Shown here piece by piece: positions 1-6,343 of a stretch of 64,000 nucleotides of DNA. How positions within the stretch are numbered: the stretch's first letter is position 1; each line of letters opens with the position of its first letter. Position numbers and translations under genes: made by a program. The notes below the pieces were generated by a model, which did not search any database, had not been told where the DNA came from, and saw only the letters and a program-made list of their open reading frames with translations. The stretch is from Kiloniellaceae bacterium (GTDB taxonomy: Bacteria > Pseudomonadota > Alphaproteobacteria > Kiloniellales > J153): assembly GCA_021776175.1 (NCBI GenBank), contig JAJFGJ010000033.1, positions 1 through 64,000 on the forward strand. Reading direction: 5' to 3'.

Positions 1-65
1 GGCTTGTTCGGCAATAATGGCTGGATCACAGACCACTCGAAATCCGTCAAATCGAAACGCGCCAT
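1..65 (-). mobile_element. IS5-family transposase, 5' end only (runs off the window)
   Basis: Twenty-one codons read leftward from an ATG at 65, with an AGGGAGA ribosome site at 71-77. The peptide starts MARFDLTDFEWSVIQPLLPN, the typical start of IS5-family (IS427-like) DDE transposases. The rest lies outside the window, so nothing can be said about whether it is intact. The IS end probably lies near 139, because from about 140 the sequence matches other copies of the repeat found at 40480. The element therefore seems to have landed in or beside repeat copy R1. Confidence 0.8.
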
Positions 66-139
66 GATAATCTCCCTTCAAGGAAGCTTGAATCACATCG
101 CGCGCCGAAATGGAATCCCCTTTATGGGTATGTGACCTA

Positions 140-265
140 GACGAACGCATTGCCTTGGAAAGCGCAGTCCGAGGTGCGGCTGCCATGGATTGCCGGAGCC
201 TGTCCTCGGGCCAGGACCCGAGGATCAAGCCCGGTAATGACTAGGGGGTGGGTTGTGCGTGGTCC
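140..265. repeat. Dispersed repeat copy R1, direct repeat of R2
   Basis: Positions 144-265 align without gaps to 2107-2228, with about eight mismatches in 122 bp. The core is a nested palindrome: ATTGCCGG outside, TCCTCGGG/CCCGAGGA inside, and CCGG(T/C)AAT closing. The last 25 bp (241-265) correspond to the 3' end of tgt. A third copy at 40483-40580 lacks that tgt part, so the tgt piece is not part of the mobile repeat itself. Confidence 0.85.
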
Positions 266-327
266 TCTGCGAAAGCGGTGGCATAGCCCTGCGGACTTCC
301 GCCTTCAATTGCCGCGCGCAGGCTCGC
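241..327 (-). pseudogene. Relic of the tgt 3' end
   Basis: Read on the minus strand this stretch gives about 28 codons and a TAG stop, with the segments LRAAIEGGS and DHAQPTP. The intact tgt ends with LRAAIEEGS and DHAHPTP in the same positions. The two share the same stop and length, but the nucleotides have diverged between conserved codons. Upstream of 327 the similarity fades. This is a C-terminal fragment of a second tgt lying 1.9 kb beyond the end of the intact gene. It has no start and should make nothing. Confidence 0.8.
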
Positions 328-524
328 ATCCCAATGTGTTCTCCGTTGATCTTGCCGATCCCTTTGAGTTGCGTGAACTGCGCGGACTAGTTGCGCATTC
401 GCGCCCTAATTTCAAAGAAGATCGCCAATTTTGGCAAAAATAGTTGATAAAATCCGCAATCGTACTTGCGGGCCCAGTTTTGTTCCTGTAATGTCCACCT
501 TCATCGAAGACGGAGGGTGTTTCC

Positions 525-1361
525 ATGACGGGTGAGAAGGCCAATTTTGACGAGGCGGCGATGGAGCGCGCTGTAAGCAAGCACGAGAGATCAACTATTG
601 TTTTTCCGTATCATGATTTGGAAACGGCTGAGGCGGTGGCTCGTGCAGTGTATGCTCGGAATGGTTTGGGGTCTTGCGATCTCGACGAGCTGGCTGCCGA
701 AATGGGTCAAACAATCAGCGGTTCGTTCCGACTGAAGACGGCGTCGGCCAAAATATTTGACTTCGTGGACAAGGATGGTCGAAGCGCTTTTCGATTGACA
801 CAGCTTGGTCAACGTTTGGTGTCTCCTGACAGCGAAGCAGCGGCCCGCGCGGACGCATTCCTATCTGTTCCTCTCTATAGGTCTGTTTATGAGAAGTACA
901 AAGGACATCTACTTCCGCCAGCGAAGGCGCTTGAACGCGAGATGCAAGCCTTTGGTGTGTCGTCTAAGCAGACGGACAGGGCCCGTCAGGCCTTCGAGCG
1001 GTCTGCTAGGCAAGCAAACTTCTTTGATGCGGGGGATGATAGACTCGTTCGACCTCGTTTGGACACGTCGGCCGTGGCGAACCCTGATACCCTAGATCAG
1101 GCATCAGCAAACGAAGCCGAACCACGGCGTGATGAAGATACAAGATGGCCCAGAAATGGCGGTGGTGGGAGTAGTCAATATCATCCCTTTATCCAGGGCC
1201 TGCTTCAAACTCTTCCAGAACCTGAAACCGTGTGGACAGTCGAAGGCCGAGCAGCTTGGCTTCGAGCCGCCGCGAATTGTTTCAATTTGATCTACAAGGG
1301 CGAAGGTACAGTTACTGTCCATGCTGAACCGCAGAAAACAAAGAATGCAGATACGGCATAA
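525..1361 (+). CDS. Hypothetical protein, 278 aa, winged-helix-like N-terminal half
   Basis: The ATG follows a GGAGGG ribosome site at 511-516. I do not recognise the family with certainty. Residues 15-150 resemble DUF5343-like proteins: a helical start, a short beta hairpin with FDFVDKDG, then an LTQLGQRLV segment like the wing of a winged helix, then a segment around PLYRSVYEKYKG. Residues about 175-215 are low in complexity and charged (EAEPRRDEDTRW, then a GGGGSS linker). The C-terminal 60 residues are a separate helical patch ending in an EGTVTV strand. It is not hydrophobic, so it is probably cytoplasmic. It lies between direct repeats R1 and R2, which suggests acquired DNA. Confidence 0.6.
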   Translation: MTGEKANFDEAAMERAVSKHERSTIVFPYHDLETAEAVARAVYARNGLGSCDLDELAAEMGQTISGSFRLKTASAKIFDFVDKDGRSAFRLTQLGQRLVSPDSEAAARADAFLSVPLYRSVYEKYKGHLLPPAKALEREMQAFGVSSKQTDRARQAFERSARQANFFDAGDDRLVRPRLDTSAVANPDTLDQASANEAEPRRDEDTRWPRNGGGGSSQYHPFIQGLLQTLPEPETVWTVEGRAAWLRAAANCFNLIYKGEGTVTVHAEPQKTKNADTA

Positions 1362-1474
1362 GGTTTGGGCCACGAAGGCAGTAACCTCCGTGGCCCAATA
1401 AGTTTCTGACGCTCTACGCGAACGGTTTGGTGATCGGACCGCGTAGGGCTCAACCCCCAGGAAGAAAGGAGGTT

Positions 1475-1510
1475 GTGGTGCGATGGCTTCGGCCCGTTAA
1501 GTTAGATTAA
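1475..1510 (+). CDS. Possible 11-codon ORF with a strong ribosome site
   Basis: GTG GTG CGA TGG leads to TAA after 11 codons (VVRWLRPVKLD). It is preceded at 1465-1472 by AAAGGAGG, the best Shine-Dalgarno match in this part of the window. A hairpin (1517-1558) and the gene at 1606 follow, so it could be a leader peptide. There is no homology argument. The ribosome site could also serve an even shorter ATG frame at 1483. Confidence 0.3.
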   Translation: MVRWLRPVKLD

Positions 1511-1516
1511 CCAAAG

Positions 1517-1558
1517 CCCCGCCGGTTAACGCGGCATAAGCAGCGGTGTCCCGGCGGG
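1517..1558 (+). promoter_or_regulatory. Inverted repeat, possible leader hairpin or terminator
   Basis: CCCCGCCGG at 1517-1525 pairs with CCGGCGGG at 1551-1558 around a loop of about 25 bases. No T-run follows, so a simple rho-independent terminator is unlikely. It lies between the short ORF at 1475 and the small gene at 1606. Confidence 0.35.
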
Positions 1559-1605
1559 CATCTTTCTACCATATTTGGATTAACAGCTTCAAGATAGGTG
1601 CTGAA

Positions 1606-1758
1606 ATGCCTAAGAAACAATCGTCTAGCAAGGTTTCGACTCTCGCCGGCAAGGTGCTCTCTGGTGGCAAGAAGCCGACAATCACCGAGTCGAAGAAGCT
1701 TGCGGCCTCGGTTCTGTCCCAAGATGAGAAAAAGGGACAGGGGACGGGGAAGAAGTAG
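1606..1758 (+). CDS. Small basic protein, 50 aa, unknown function
   Basis: The protein starts MPKKQSSSKVSTLAGKVLSG and is rich in Lys, Ser and Gly, with a second repeat-like half (KKPTITESKKLAASVLSQ). It resembles short lysine-rich proteins seen in many alphaproteobacteria and often near phage or plasmid genes; this is from memory of the pattern, not a search. I chose ATG 1606 over the upstream in-frame start at 1546 because the extra residues overlap the hairpin region and look non-coding. Charge and size suggest nucleic-acid binding, which is inference. Confidence 0.55.
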   Translation: MPKKQSSSKVSTLAGKVLSGGKKPTITESKKLAASVLSQDEKKGQGTGKK

Positions 1759-1990
1759 CGATATCGGGCTCAATAAGCTCGATAACGTGCAATATGCAGC
1801 GCGTAGGTATGCAGACGATACCTGAAGCTTGCGCGCTGCATTCTTCCATCAACTCGCCCATGTCCGGTGATAAGGGAGTTGAGATCGTTCGCCACCCTTC
1901 ACCCCTTCGTCACCCTTGGGCTTGACCCGAGGGTCCATGGAAAAGCCGGTCTCGAACCGCGATGAGTTTCCGAGCTGCTTCGATAAGAAG

Positions 1991-2086
1991 AATTACCACG
2001 AAGACACAAAGGCACTAAGAAGCCGCGAAGGAAGATTTTCCAAACATCTTCACTCCTTCGTGCCTTTGTGTCTTCGTGGTGAATTA
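1991..2086. repeat. Long palindromic intergenic repeat, copy P1
   Basis: The left arm begins AATTACCACGAAGACACAAA and the right arm ends in its complement (TTTGTGTCTTCGTGGTGAATT). The arms pair imperfectly around a short loop. Copies occur at 4496-4623, 40131-40212 and 40331-40463. P1 is followed directly by repeat R2, and the 40331 copy is followed directly by R3, so the two repeats form a composite unit. In the rest of the 1759-2203 gap I see only a partial R-type copy (about 1908-1945). Confidence 0.85.
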
Positions 2087-2106
2087 ATTTCTAAGCGCCT
2101 GTGACC

Positions 2107-2228
2107 AACGCATCGCCCTGGAAAGCGCAGTCCGAGGTGCGGCCACCATGGATTGCCGGAGCCTGTCCTTGGGCCACGACCCGAGGATCAAGCCCGGCAA
2201 TGACTAGGGGGTGGGGTGTGCGTGGTCC
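2107..2228. repeat. Dispersed repeat copy R2, overlapping the tgt 3' end
   Basis: This is the partner of R1 (144-265). Its last 25 bp are the end of the intact tgt gene (stop at 2204-2206). The nested palindrome ATTGCCGG / CCTTGGGCC / CCCGAGGA / CCGGCAAT occupies about 2150-2203, just beyond the tgt stop, and could act as a weak transcription terminator for tgt. Confidence 0.8.
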
Positions 2229-3322
2229 GCATCGAATGCCGCCGCGAAATCGTCCAAGCTTCCCTCCTCAATCGCCGCACGCAGCCCCGCCATCAAGGCC
2301 TGATAGTAATGCAAATTGTGCCGGGTCAGCAGAATCGGCCCGAGCATCTCGTCGGCGCGGAACAGGTGGTGGATGTAGGCGCGGGTGTGCTTGGCGCAGG
2401 TTGGGCAGGGGCATTCGGGGTCGACGGGGCCAGTGTCTTCCTTGTGGCGGGCGTTGCGCATGTTGAGGGTGCCTTGGCGGGTGAAGGCTTGGCCGGTGCG
2501 CCCGCTGCGCGTCGGTAAAACACAATCGAACATGTCGATGCCGCGCGTCACTGCACCGACGATATCGTCCGGCTTGCCTACGCCCATGAGGTAGCGTGGG
2601 CGGTCTTGGGGCAGGGCGGGCACGGTGTCTTCGAGGACTCGGAACATGATTTCCTGGCCCTCGCCGACCGCCAGGCCGCCGACCGCATAACCCTCGAAAC
2701 CGATCTCGGTCAGAGCCGCCGCGGACTCCCGCCTTAGGGCCGGGTAGACGCCGCCCTGCACGATGCCGAAGAGGCCATAGCCGGGGCGGGGATCGAAAGC
2801 CGCGCGGCAACGCGCCGCCCAGCGCATGGAGCGGCGCATGGACTCGGCGGCGGCTTCTTCGCTCGCCGGGAAGGGCGTGCATTCGTCCAGGACCATGGAG
2901 ATGTCGGCGTCGAGCAGGTGTTGAATCTCCACCGCGCGTTCGGGCGTCAGGGCATGGCGCGCGCCGTCCAGGTGCGAGCGGAAGGTCACGCCGTCCTCGT
3001 CGATCTTGCGCAGATCCGAGAGCGACATGACTTGATAGCCGCCGGAATCGGTCAGGATCGGCTTTCGCCAATTCATGAAATCGTGCAGGCCGCCCAGGCG
3101 CGCGATGCGCTCCGCCCCCGGCCTCAGCATGAGGTGATAGGTGTTGCCGAGGATGATCTGGGCGCCCGTGGCCTCGACCGCCTCCACCGTCATGCCCTTG
3201 ACCGTGGCGGCGGTGCCGACCGGCATGAAGGCGGGGGTGTCGATGACTCCGTGGGCGGTGGTCACGCGCCCGCGCCGCGCCGCGCCGTCGGTGCCTAGAA
3301 GTTCGAATCCGAAGGCGCTCAT
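2204..3322 (-). CDS. tgt: Queuine/preQ1 tRNA-guanine transglycosylase
   Basis: The enzyme exchanges G34 of GUN-anticodon tRNAs for preQ1 in queuosine synthesis. The 372 aa span the full TIM-barrel length. D92 in LTDSGGYQ is the general base, D266 in [12 protein letters not shown] is the nucleophile, and the zinc site is C304, C306, C309 and H335. The ATG overlaps the queA stop by 4 bp (ATGA), so the two are translated together. The last codons lie inside repeat R2, and a diverged copy of this C-terminus sits at 241-327. Confidence 0.97.
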   Translation of the reverse strand: MSAFGFELLGTDGAARRGRVTTAHGVIDTPAFMPVGTAATVKGMTVEAVEATGAQIILGNTYHLMLRPGAERIARLGGLHDFMNWRKPILTDSGGYQVMSLSDLRKIDEDGVTFRSHLDGARHALTPERAVEIQHLLDADISMVLDECTPFPASEEAAAESMRRSMRWAARCRAAFDPRPGYGLFGIVQGGVYPALRRESAAALTEIGFEGYAVGGLAVGEGQEIMFRVLEDTVPALPQDRPRYLMGVGKPDDIVGAVTRGIDMFDCVLPTRSGRTGQAFTRQGTLNMRNARHKEDTGPVDPECPCPTCAKHTRAYIHHLFRADEMLGPILLTRHNLHYYQALMAGLRAAIEEGSLDDFAAAFDADHAHPTP

Positions 3323-4365
3323 GCCGGCTCCGCCCGCCGCAGAAGACAGCCGTCGCCGTAGGAGTAAAAGCGGTAGCCGCTTTCAATGGCATGGGCGTAG
3401 GCGCGCTTCATGCGCGCCGTCCCGGCGAAGGCGCAGACCAGCATGAAGAGGGTTGAGCGGGGCAGGTGAAAATTGGTCAACATGAGATCGGCGGTCCGAA
3501 AGCGGTGGCCCGGCAAAATAAAGATATCGGTACTGCCGGTGAAAGGTTGAATCCGGCCGTCCTCGTCCGCCGCCGCTTCGAGCAGGCGCAGGACCGTGGA
3601 CCCCACGGCGACGATACGCCCTCCCGCCGCGCGGGCTTGTTCGATCGCCGTCGCGGTTTCTACCGTGATCTCGCCGCGTTCCGCGTGCATGCGATGATCG
3701 CGCGGGTCCTCCGCCGTCACCGGCAAGAAAGTCCCTGCCCCAACGTGAAGCGTGAGGGTGGCGCGTTTAACCCCCCGCGCGTCGAGAGCGCGCAAGAGAG
3801 CGGGCGTGAAATGCAGGCTGGCCGTGGGCGCCGCGACCGCGCCGTCGCGCGCGGCGAACAGGGTCTGGTAGTCGGCCTTGTCGCGCGCATCGCCGCCGCG
3901 CTCGCGCCGGATATAGGGCGGCAGGGGCATGGCGCCATGTTGTTCCAAAGCCGTGCGCAGTTCGGCGGCGGTGAGATCGAAGCTCAGGGTTACTTCCCCG
4001 GCCTCGCCCTTGGCCGCGACTAGGGCCGAGAAACTGGGCGCGAAGTCGATGCGCTCCCCCAGGCGCAGCTTGCGCGCCGGCCGCGCGAGGGCGCGCCAGG
4101 CCGTGCCGGGAACATCCGGAGAGGGTTCCATCAAGGTCGCCTCGACCCGTGCCTCGCCCCGGCGCCCGAACAGGCGGGCCGGAATCACGCGGGTGTCGTT
4201 GACCACCAGGATATCGTCGGGGCGCAGGAGGGTGGGCAGGTCGCGCACCCAGCGGTCCTCGAGCGCGCGGTCCACGCACAACAGGCGCGCCGCGTCGCGC
4301 GGTTCCGCCGGGGTCTGCGCGATGGCGCCGCGCGGCAGATCGAAATCGAAATCCTCGGTTTGCAT
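3319..4365 (-). CDS. queA: S-adenosylmethionine:tRNA ribosyltransferase-isomerase
   Basis: QueA transfers and rearranges the ribosyl part of AdoMet onto preQ1 in tRNA to give epoxyqueuosine. The protein is 348 aa, the usual length. It starts [20 protein letters not shown] and has the family segments [24 protein letters not shown], and [14 protein letters not shown] near the C-terminus. It is the first gene of the queA-tgt pair. Upstream on the minus strand lie a short spacer and palindrome P2. No preQ1 riboswitch fold was recognised in the spacer. Confidence 0.97.
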   Translation of the reverse strand: MQTEDFDFDLPRGAIAQTPAEPRDAARLLCVDRALEDRWVRDLPTLLRPDDILVVNDTRVIPARLFGRRGEARVEATLMEPSPDVPGTAWRALARPARKLRLGERIDFAPSFSALVAAKGEAGEVTLSFDLTAAELRTALEQHGAMPLPPYIRRERGGDARDKADYQTLFAARDGAVAAPTASLHFTPALLRALDARGVKRATLTLHVGAGTFLPVTAEDPRDHRMHAERGEITVETATAIEQARAAGGRIVAVGSTVLRLLEAAADEDGRIQPFTGSTDIFILPGHRFRTADLMLTNFHLPRSTLFMLVCAFAGTARMKRAYAHAIESGYRFYSYGDGCLLRRAEPA

Positions 4366-4495
4366 ATAGGGAACGGAAACCTCGGGTTCTGGCTTGAAAT
4401 GAAGTGTCTTCTATCGATGACTTGGTAGCACCCTGACGCCAGCGCGACCTATGCTTTAGAGGGCGTTATTTCCGTCAAGGGCGTTTAGTAAGAGA

Positions 4496-4623
4496 TTCAC
4501 CACCAAGACACAAAGGCACGAAGGAGTCGCGAAGATATGAAAAAAGTCTGCTTCGCGGCTTCTTAGTGTCCCTCGGGTCCACGCCACGCGCGGCCCAAGG
4601 ACATGCTTTGTGCCTTGGTGGTA
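4496..4623. repeat. Long palindromic intergenic repeat, copy P2
   Basis: The left arm reads TTCACCACCAAGACACAAAG and the right arm CTTTGTGCCTTGGTGGTA. Its middle part at about 4574-4612 (CCACGCGCGGCCCAAGGACA) recurs almost unchanged at about 40399-40437 inside copy P4, so the loop segment is also conserved. It sits between queA and the gene ending at 4648 and fills most of that 280-bp gap. Confidence 0.85.
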
Positions 4624-4647
4624 GTATGACTTCTCTATACAGCCGCG

Positions 4648-5295
4648 CTAAGCCGGGGGCGGGTCGTCGCGCACGTCGTGGCGCAGGCCGAAGCTCAAGC
4701 GTTCCGCCGCGATATCTTCGACATAGTGGAAGGGGCGCGCGCGGCTGCCGTCGAAGCCGGGCGCGCGCATGAGCACCGCGCTGCCGACCGGCGCCGGGAT
4801 CTCGCGCGGCTCCCGCCCGTCGCGCGCGGCGCAGATAAAAAAACGCGCCGACCCGCACAGCGGAACGATAATGACCAGATCCTCGTAGCGCAGATGGTCG
4901 CGGTGCGGCGAGATACCGGCGCACCCGGCGGCGTAGCGCTGCACAATGAGATCGTTGAGGAGCGGCGGGGCGCTGAATAGGGGGGCTGGGATTAAATCGA
5001 GGGCCTGGGCCAGGAGCCGTTCCAAGTCCGCCGCCACCTCATGGAAGGGACTGCCGGGCGGGATCGAATAGCACAAGTCGAAGTCCTGATAGACCGCCTT
5101 ATCGCCCTCCCCAATGACCGGCTTGGCTTGGCGAAAGGGCAGGCGCCCCGCCGCCTCGACCAGGCCACGGCAGGCCTGGGGGCCGAGCAGGGGCAGGGAC
5201 ACCGCGTCTTCGCGCGCCAGGCGGGTCAAGGCCCCGGCCATGTCGCCGGCGCCGCACTCAAAACCCATACCGATGTCCGTGGTGGCGACGTTCAT
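4648..5295 (-). CDS. 2-oxoglutarate/Fe(II) oxygenase-like protein, 215 aa
   Basis: The core resembles small AlkB/2OG-Fe(II) double-stranded beta-helix proteins. The likely iron ligands are H131 and D133 (SPHRDHLRYED) and H180 (RPFHYVED). R195 in RLSFGLRHDVR is placed to hold 2-oxoglutarate. The substrate is unknown. I chose ATG 5295 rather than the longer in-frame start at 5445 because the extra 50 residues overlap the upstream nuclease gene. It is the last gene of a minus-strand series and begins 31 bp after the nuclease stop. Confidence 0.65.
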   Translation of the reverse strand: MNVATTDIGMGFECGAGDMAGALTRLAREDAVSLPLLGPQACRGLVEAAGRLPFRQAKPVIGEGDKAVYQDFDLCYSIPPGSPFHEVAADLERLLAQALDLIPAPLFSAPPLLNDLIVQRYAAGCAGISPHRDHLRYEDLVIIVPLCGSARFFICAARDGREPREIPAPVGSAVLMRAPGFDGSRARPFHYVEDIAAERLSFGLRHDVRDDPPPA

Positions 5296-5326
5296 GGCCG
5301 CATCATGGTCTAAGGATGCGGGCCTG

Positions 5327-5857
5327 TCACTCGCTGTCGGGAGAGGGGTCCAGGCGCTTGCCGCCGCGCCAATCCCAGGGTGCCACGAAGGCGCCTTTCC
5401 ACATGCCGCGCTTCTTCGCCCGAGCATCTTTCTCCAGCCGGACATAGCGCGCGGTTATGGTTCGATCGGCCAGGGCCCAGCCGGTATAGGCCATGCCCTC
5501 CGAGAGGTCGTAGCCCCCGGCGGTGCAGCGGGCGACGTCGCCGGGCGGTTCGGCGTCGCTGACCTCCGCCCGCTCGAGGAGTTCGCACGCGACCGGGGTG
5601 CCGGCGGTCAAATCCATCAGGGCGCTGCGCGAAATCTCGCCGCAGTCGTAGGCCTGGCCCTTGACGGCGCAGGTCTGGCCCAACTCCGGCGCATCGATGC
5701 CGTGGAGGCGCAGGATGCGGCCATGGAGCGAAATCGTGTCGCCGTCGACCACGCTTGGCATGCCCTGCAAGCCATTGGCGGCCTGGGAGGGGCCGCTCGG
5801 GGCGGCCGCCAGGACAGCGAGGGCGGTGCCTAGGAAGAGACTGAGAATATTCCGCAT
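5327..5857 (-). CDS. Secreted thermonuclease (SNase-like) family protein
   Basis: Residues 1-27 form a Sec signal peptide ending near SQAANG. The SNase fold follows, with VDGDTISLHGRILRLHGIDA and an adjacent PE: the calcium-site Asp, an Arg and the catalytic Glu are in the usual order. The later ARYVRLEKDARAKKRGMWKG matches the helix that follows the active site. The 176-aa length is normal for proteobacterial periplasmic members, which probably act on nucleic acid, although many have no tested activity. It lies 25 bp after the ArsR gene and is probably in the same transcript. Confidence 0.8.
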   Translation of the reverse strand: MRNILSLFLGTALAVLAAAPSGPSQAANGLQGMPSVVDGDTISLHGRILRLHGIDAPELGQTCAVKGQAYDCGEISRSALMDLTAGTPVACELLERAEVSDAEPPGDVARCTAGGYDLSEGMAYTGWALADRTITARYVRLEKDARAKKRGMWKGAFVAPWDWRGGKRLDPSPDSE

Positions 5858-5882
5858 GATATCTCCAGCGCGGGCGCGAAGC

Positions 5883-6239
5883 CTAAATCGAATCCCGAGG
5901 GTCTGGCTGTTCGCCTCCCGGGCTGCACGGCGGCGGCGCGGTCAATTTCGAGCAGTAGAGCTTATGCAAGGTTTGCAGAATGCTTTCAACCTCACCGGGC
6001 ATGATCGAATAATAGACCGACTGGGCGTTGCGCCGGGTTTTGACCAGCCCATCGCGGCGCAGCCTGGCCAAATGCTGGGACAGCGCCGACTGGCTAAGGC
6101 CGACCATGGCGCAAAGCTCTCCCACGGCGCGCTCACCCTCCGACAAGTAGCAAAGAATCAACAAGCGCCGCTTGTTGCTCATGGCCTTAAGCACGGCCGA
6201 GGCCCGCTCGACCGAATGTTGAACATCGCCATATGGCAT
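5883..6239 (-). CDS. ArsR-family repressor of the SqrR/BigR persulfide-sensing type
   Basis: This 118-aa winged helix has the DNA-reading helix LSQSALSQHLARLRRDGLV at residues 48-66. C30 (LLILCYLSEGE) and C96 (LHKLYCSK) align, as I recall those sequences, with the two cysteines of SqrR, BigR and YgaV that form a tetrasulfide bridge when reactive sulfur is present. The ArsR-type metal box ELCVCDL is absent: the segment here is ELCAMVG. C43 and C105 are extra. The gene follows the RND pump by about 105 bp on the same strand and probably controls it. The sulfur signal is inferred from the cysteine positions. Confidence 0.8.
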   Translation of the reverse strand: MPYGDVQHSVERASAVLKAMSNKRRLLILCYLSEGERAVGELCAMVGLSQSALSQHLARLRRDGLVKTRRNAQSVYYSIMPGEVESILQTLHKLYCSKLTAPPPCSPGGEQPDPRDSI

Positions 6240-6343
6240 GGCTCATAGTGTGGCTAGGCGGGTGCCGAGGTCAAGTCCTTGTATGTGCGCCTCCAGTGCG
6301 AGCGCCGGGTCCATCGTGCGGGCCGTGGGTTTTCGTGGATTGT

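Noticed and set aside
2268..3392. Long minus-strand frame of 374 codons overlapping tgt
   Set aside because: It runs in a shifted frame across tgt and queA and is full of Arg, His and Pro, as GC-rich shadows are. Tgt has all its catalytic residues in the other frame.
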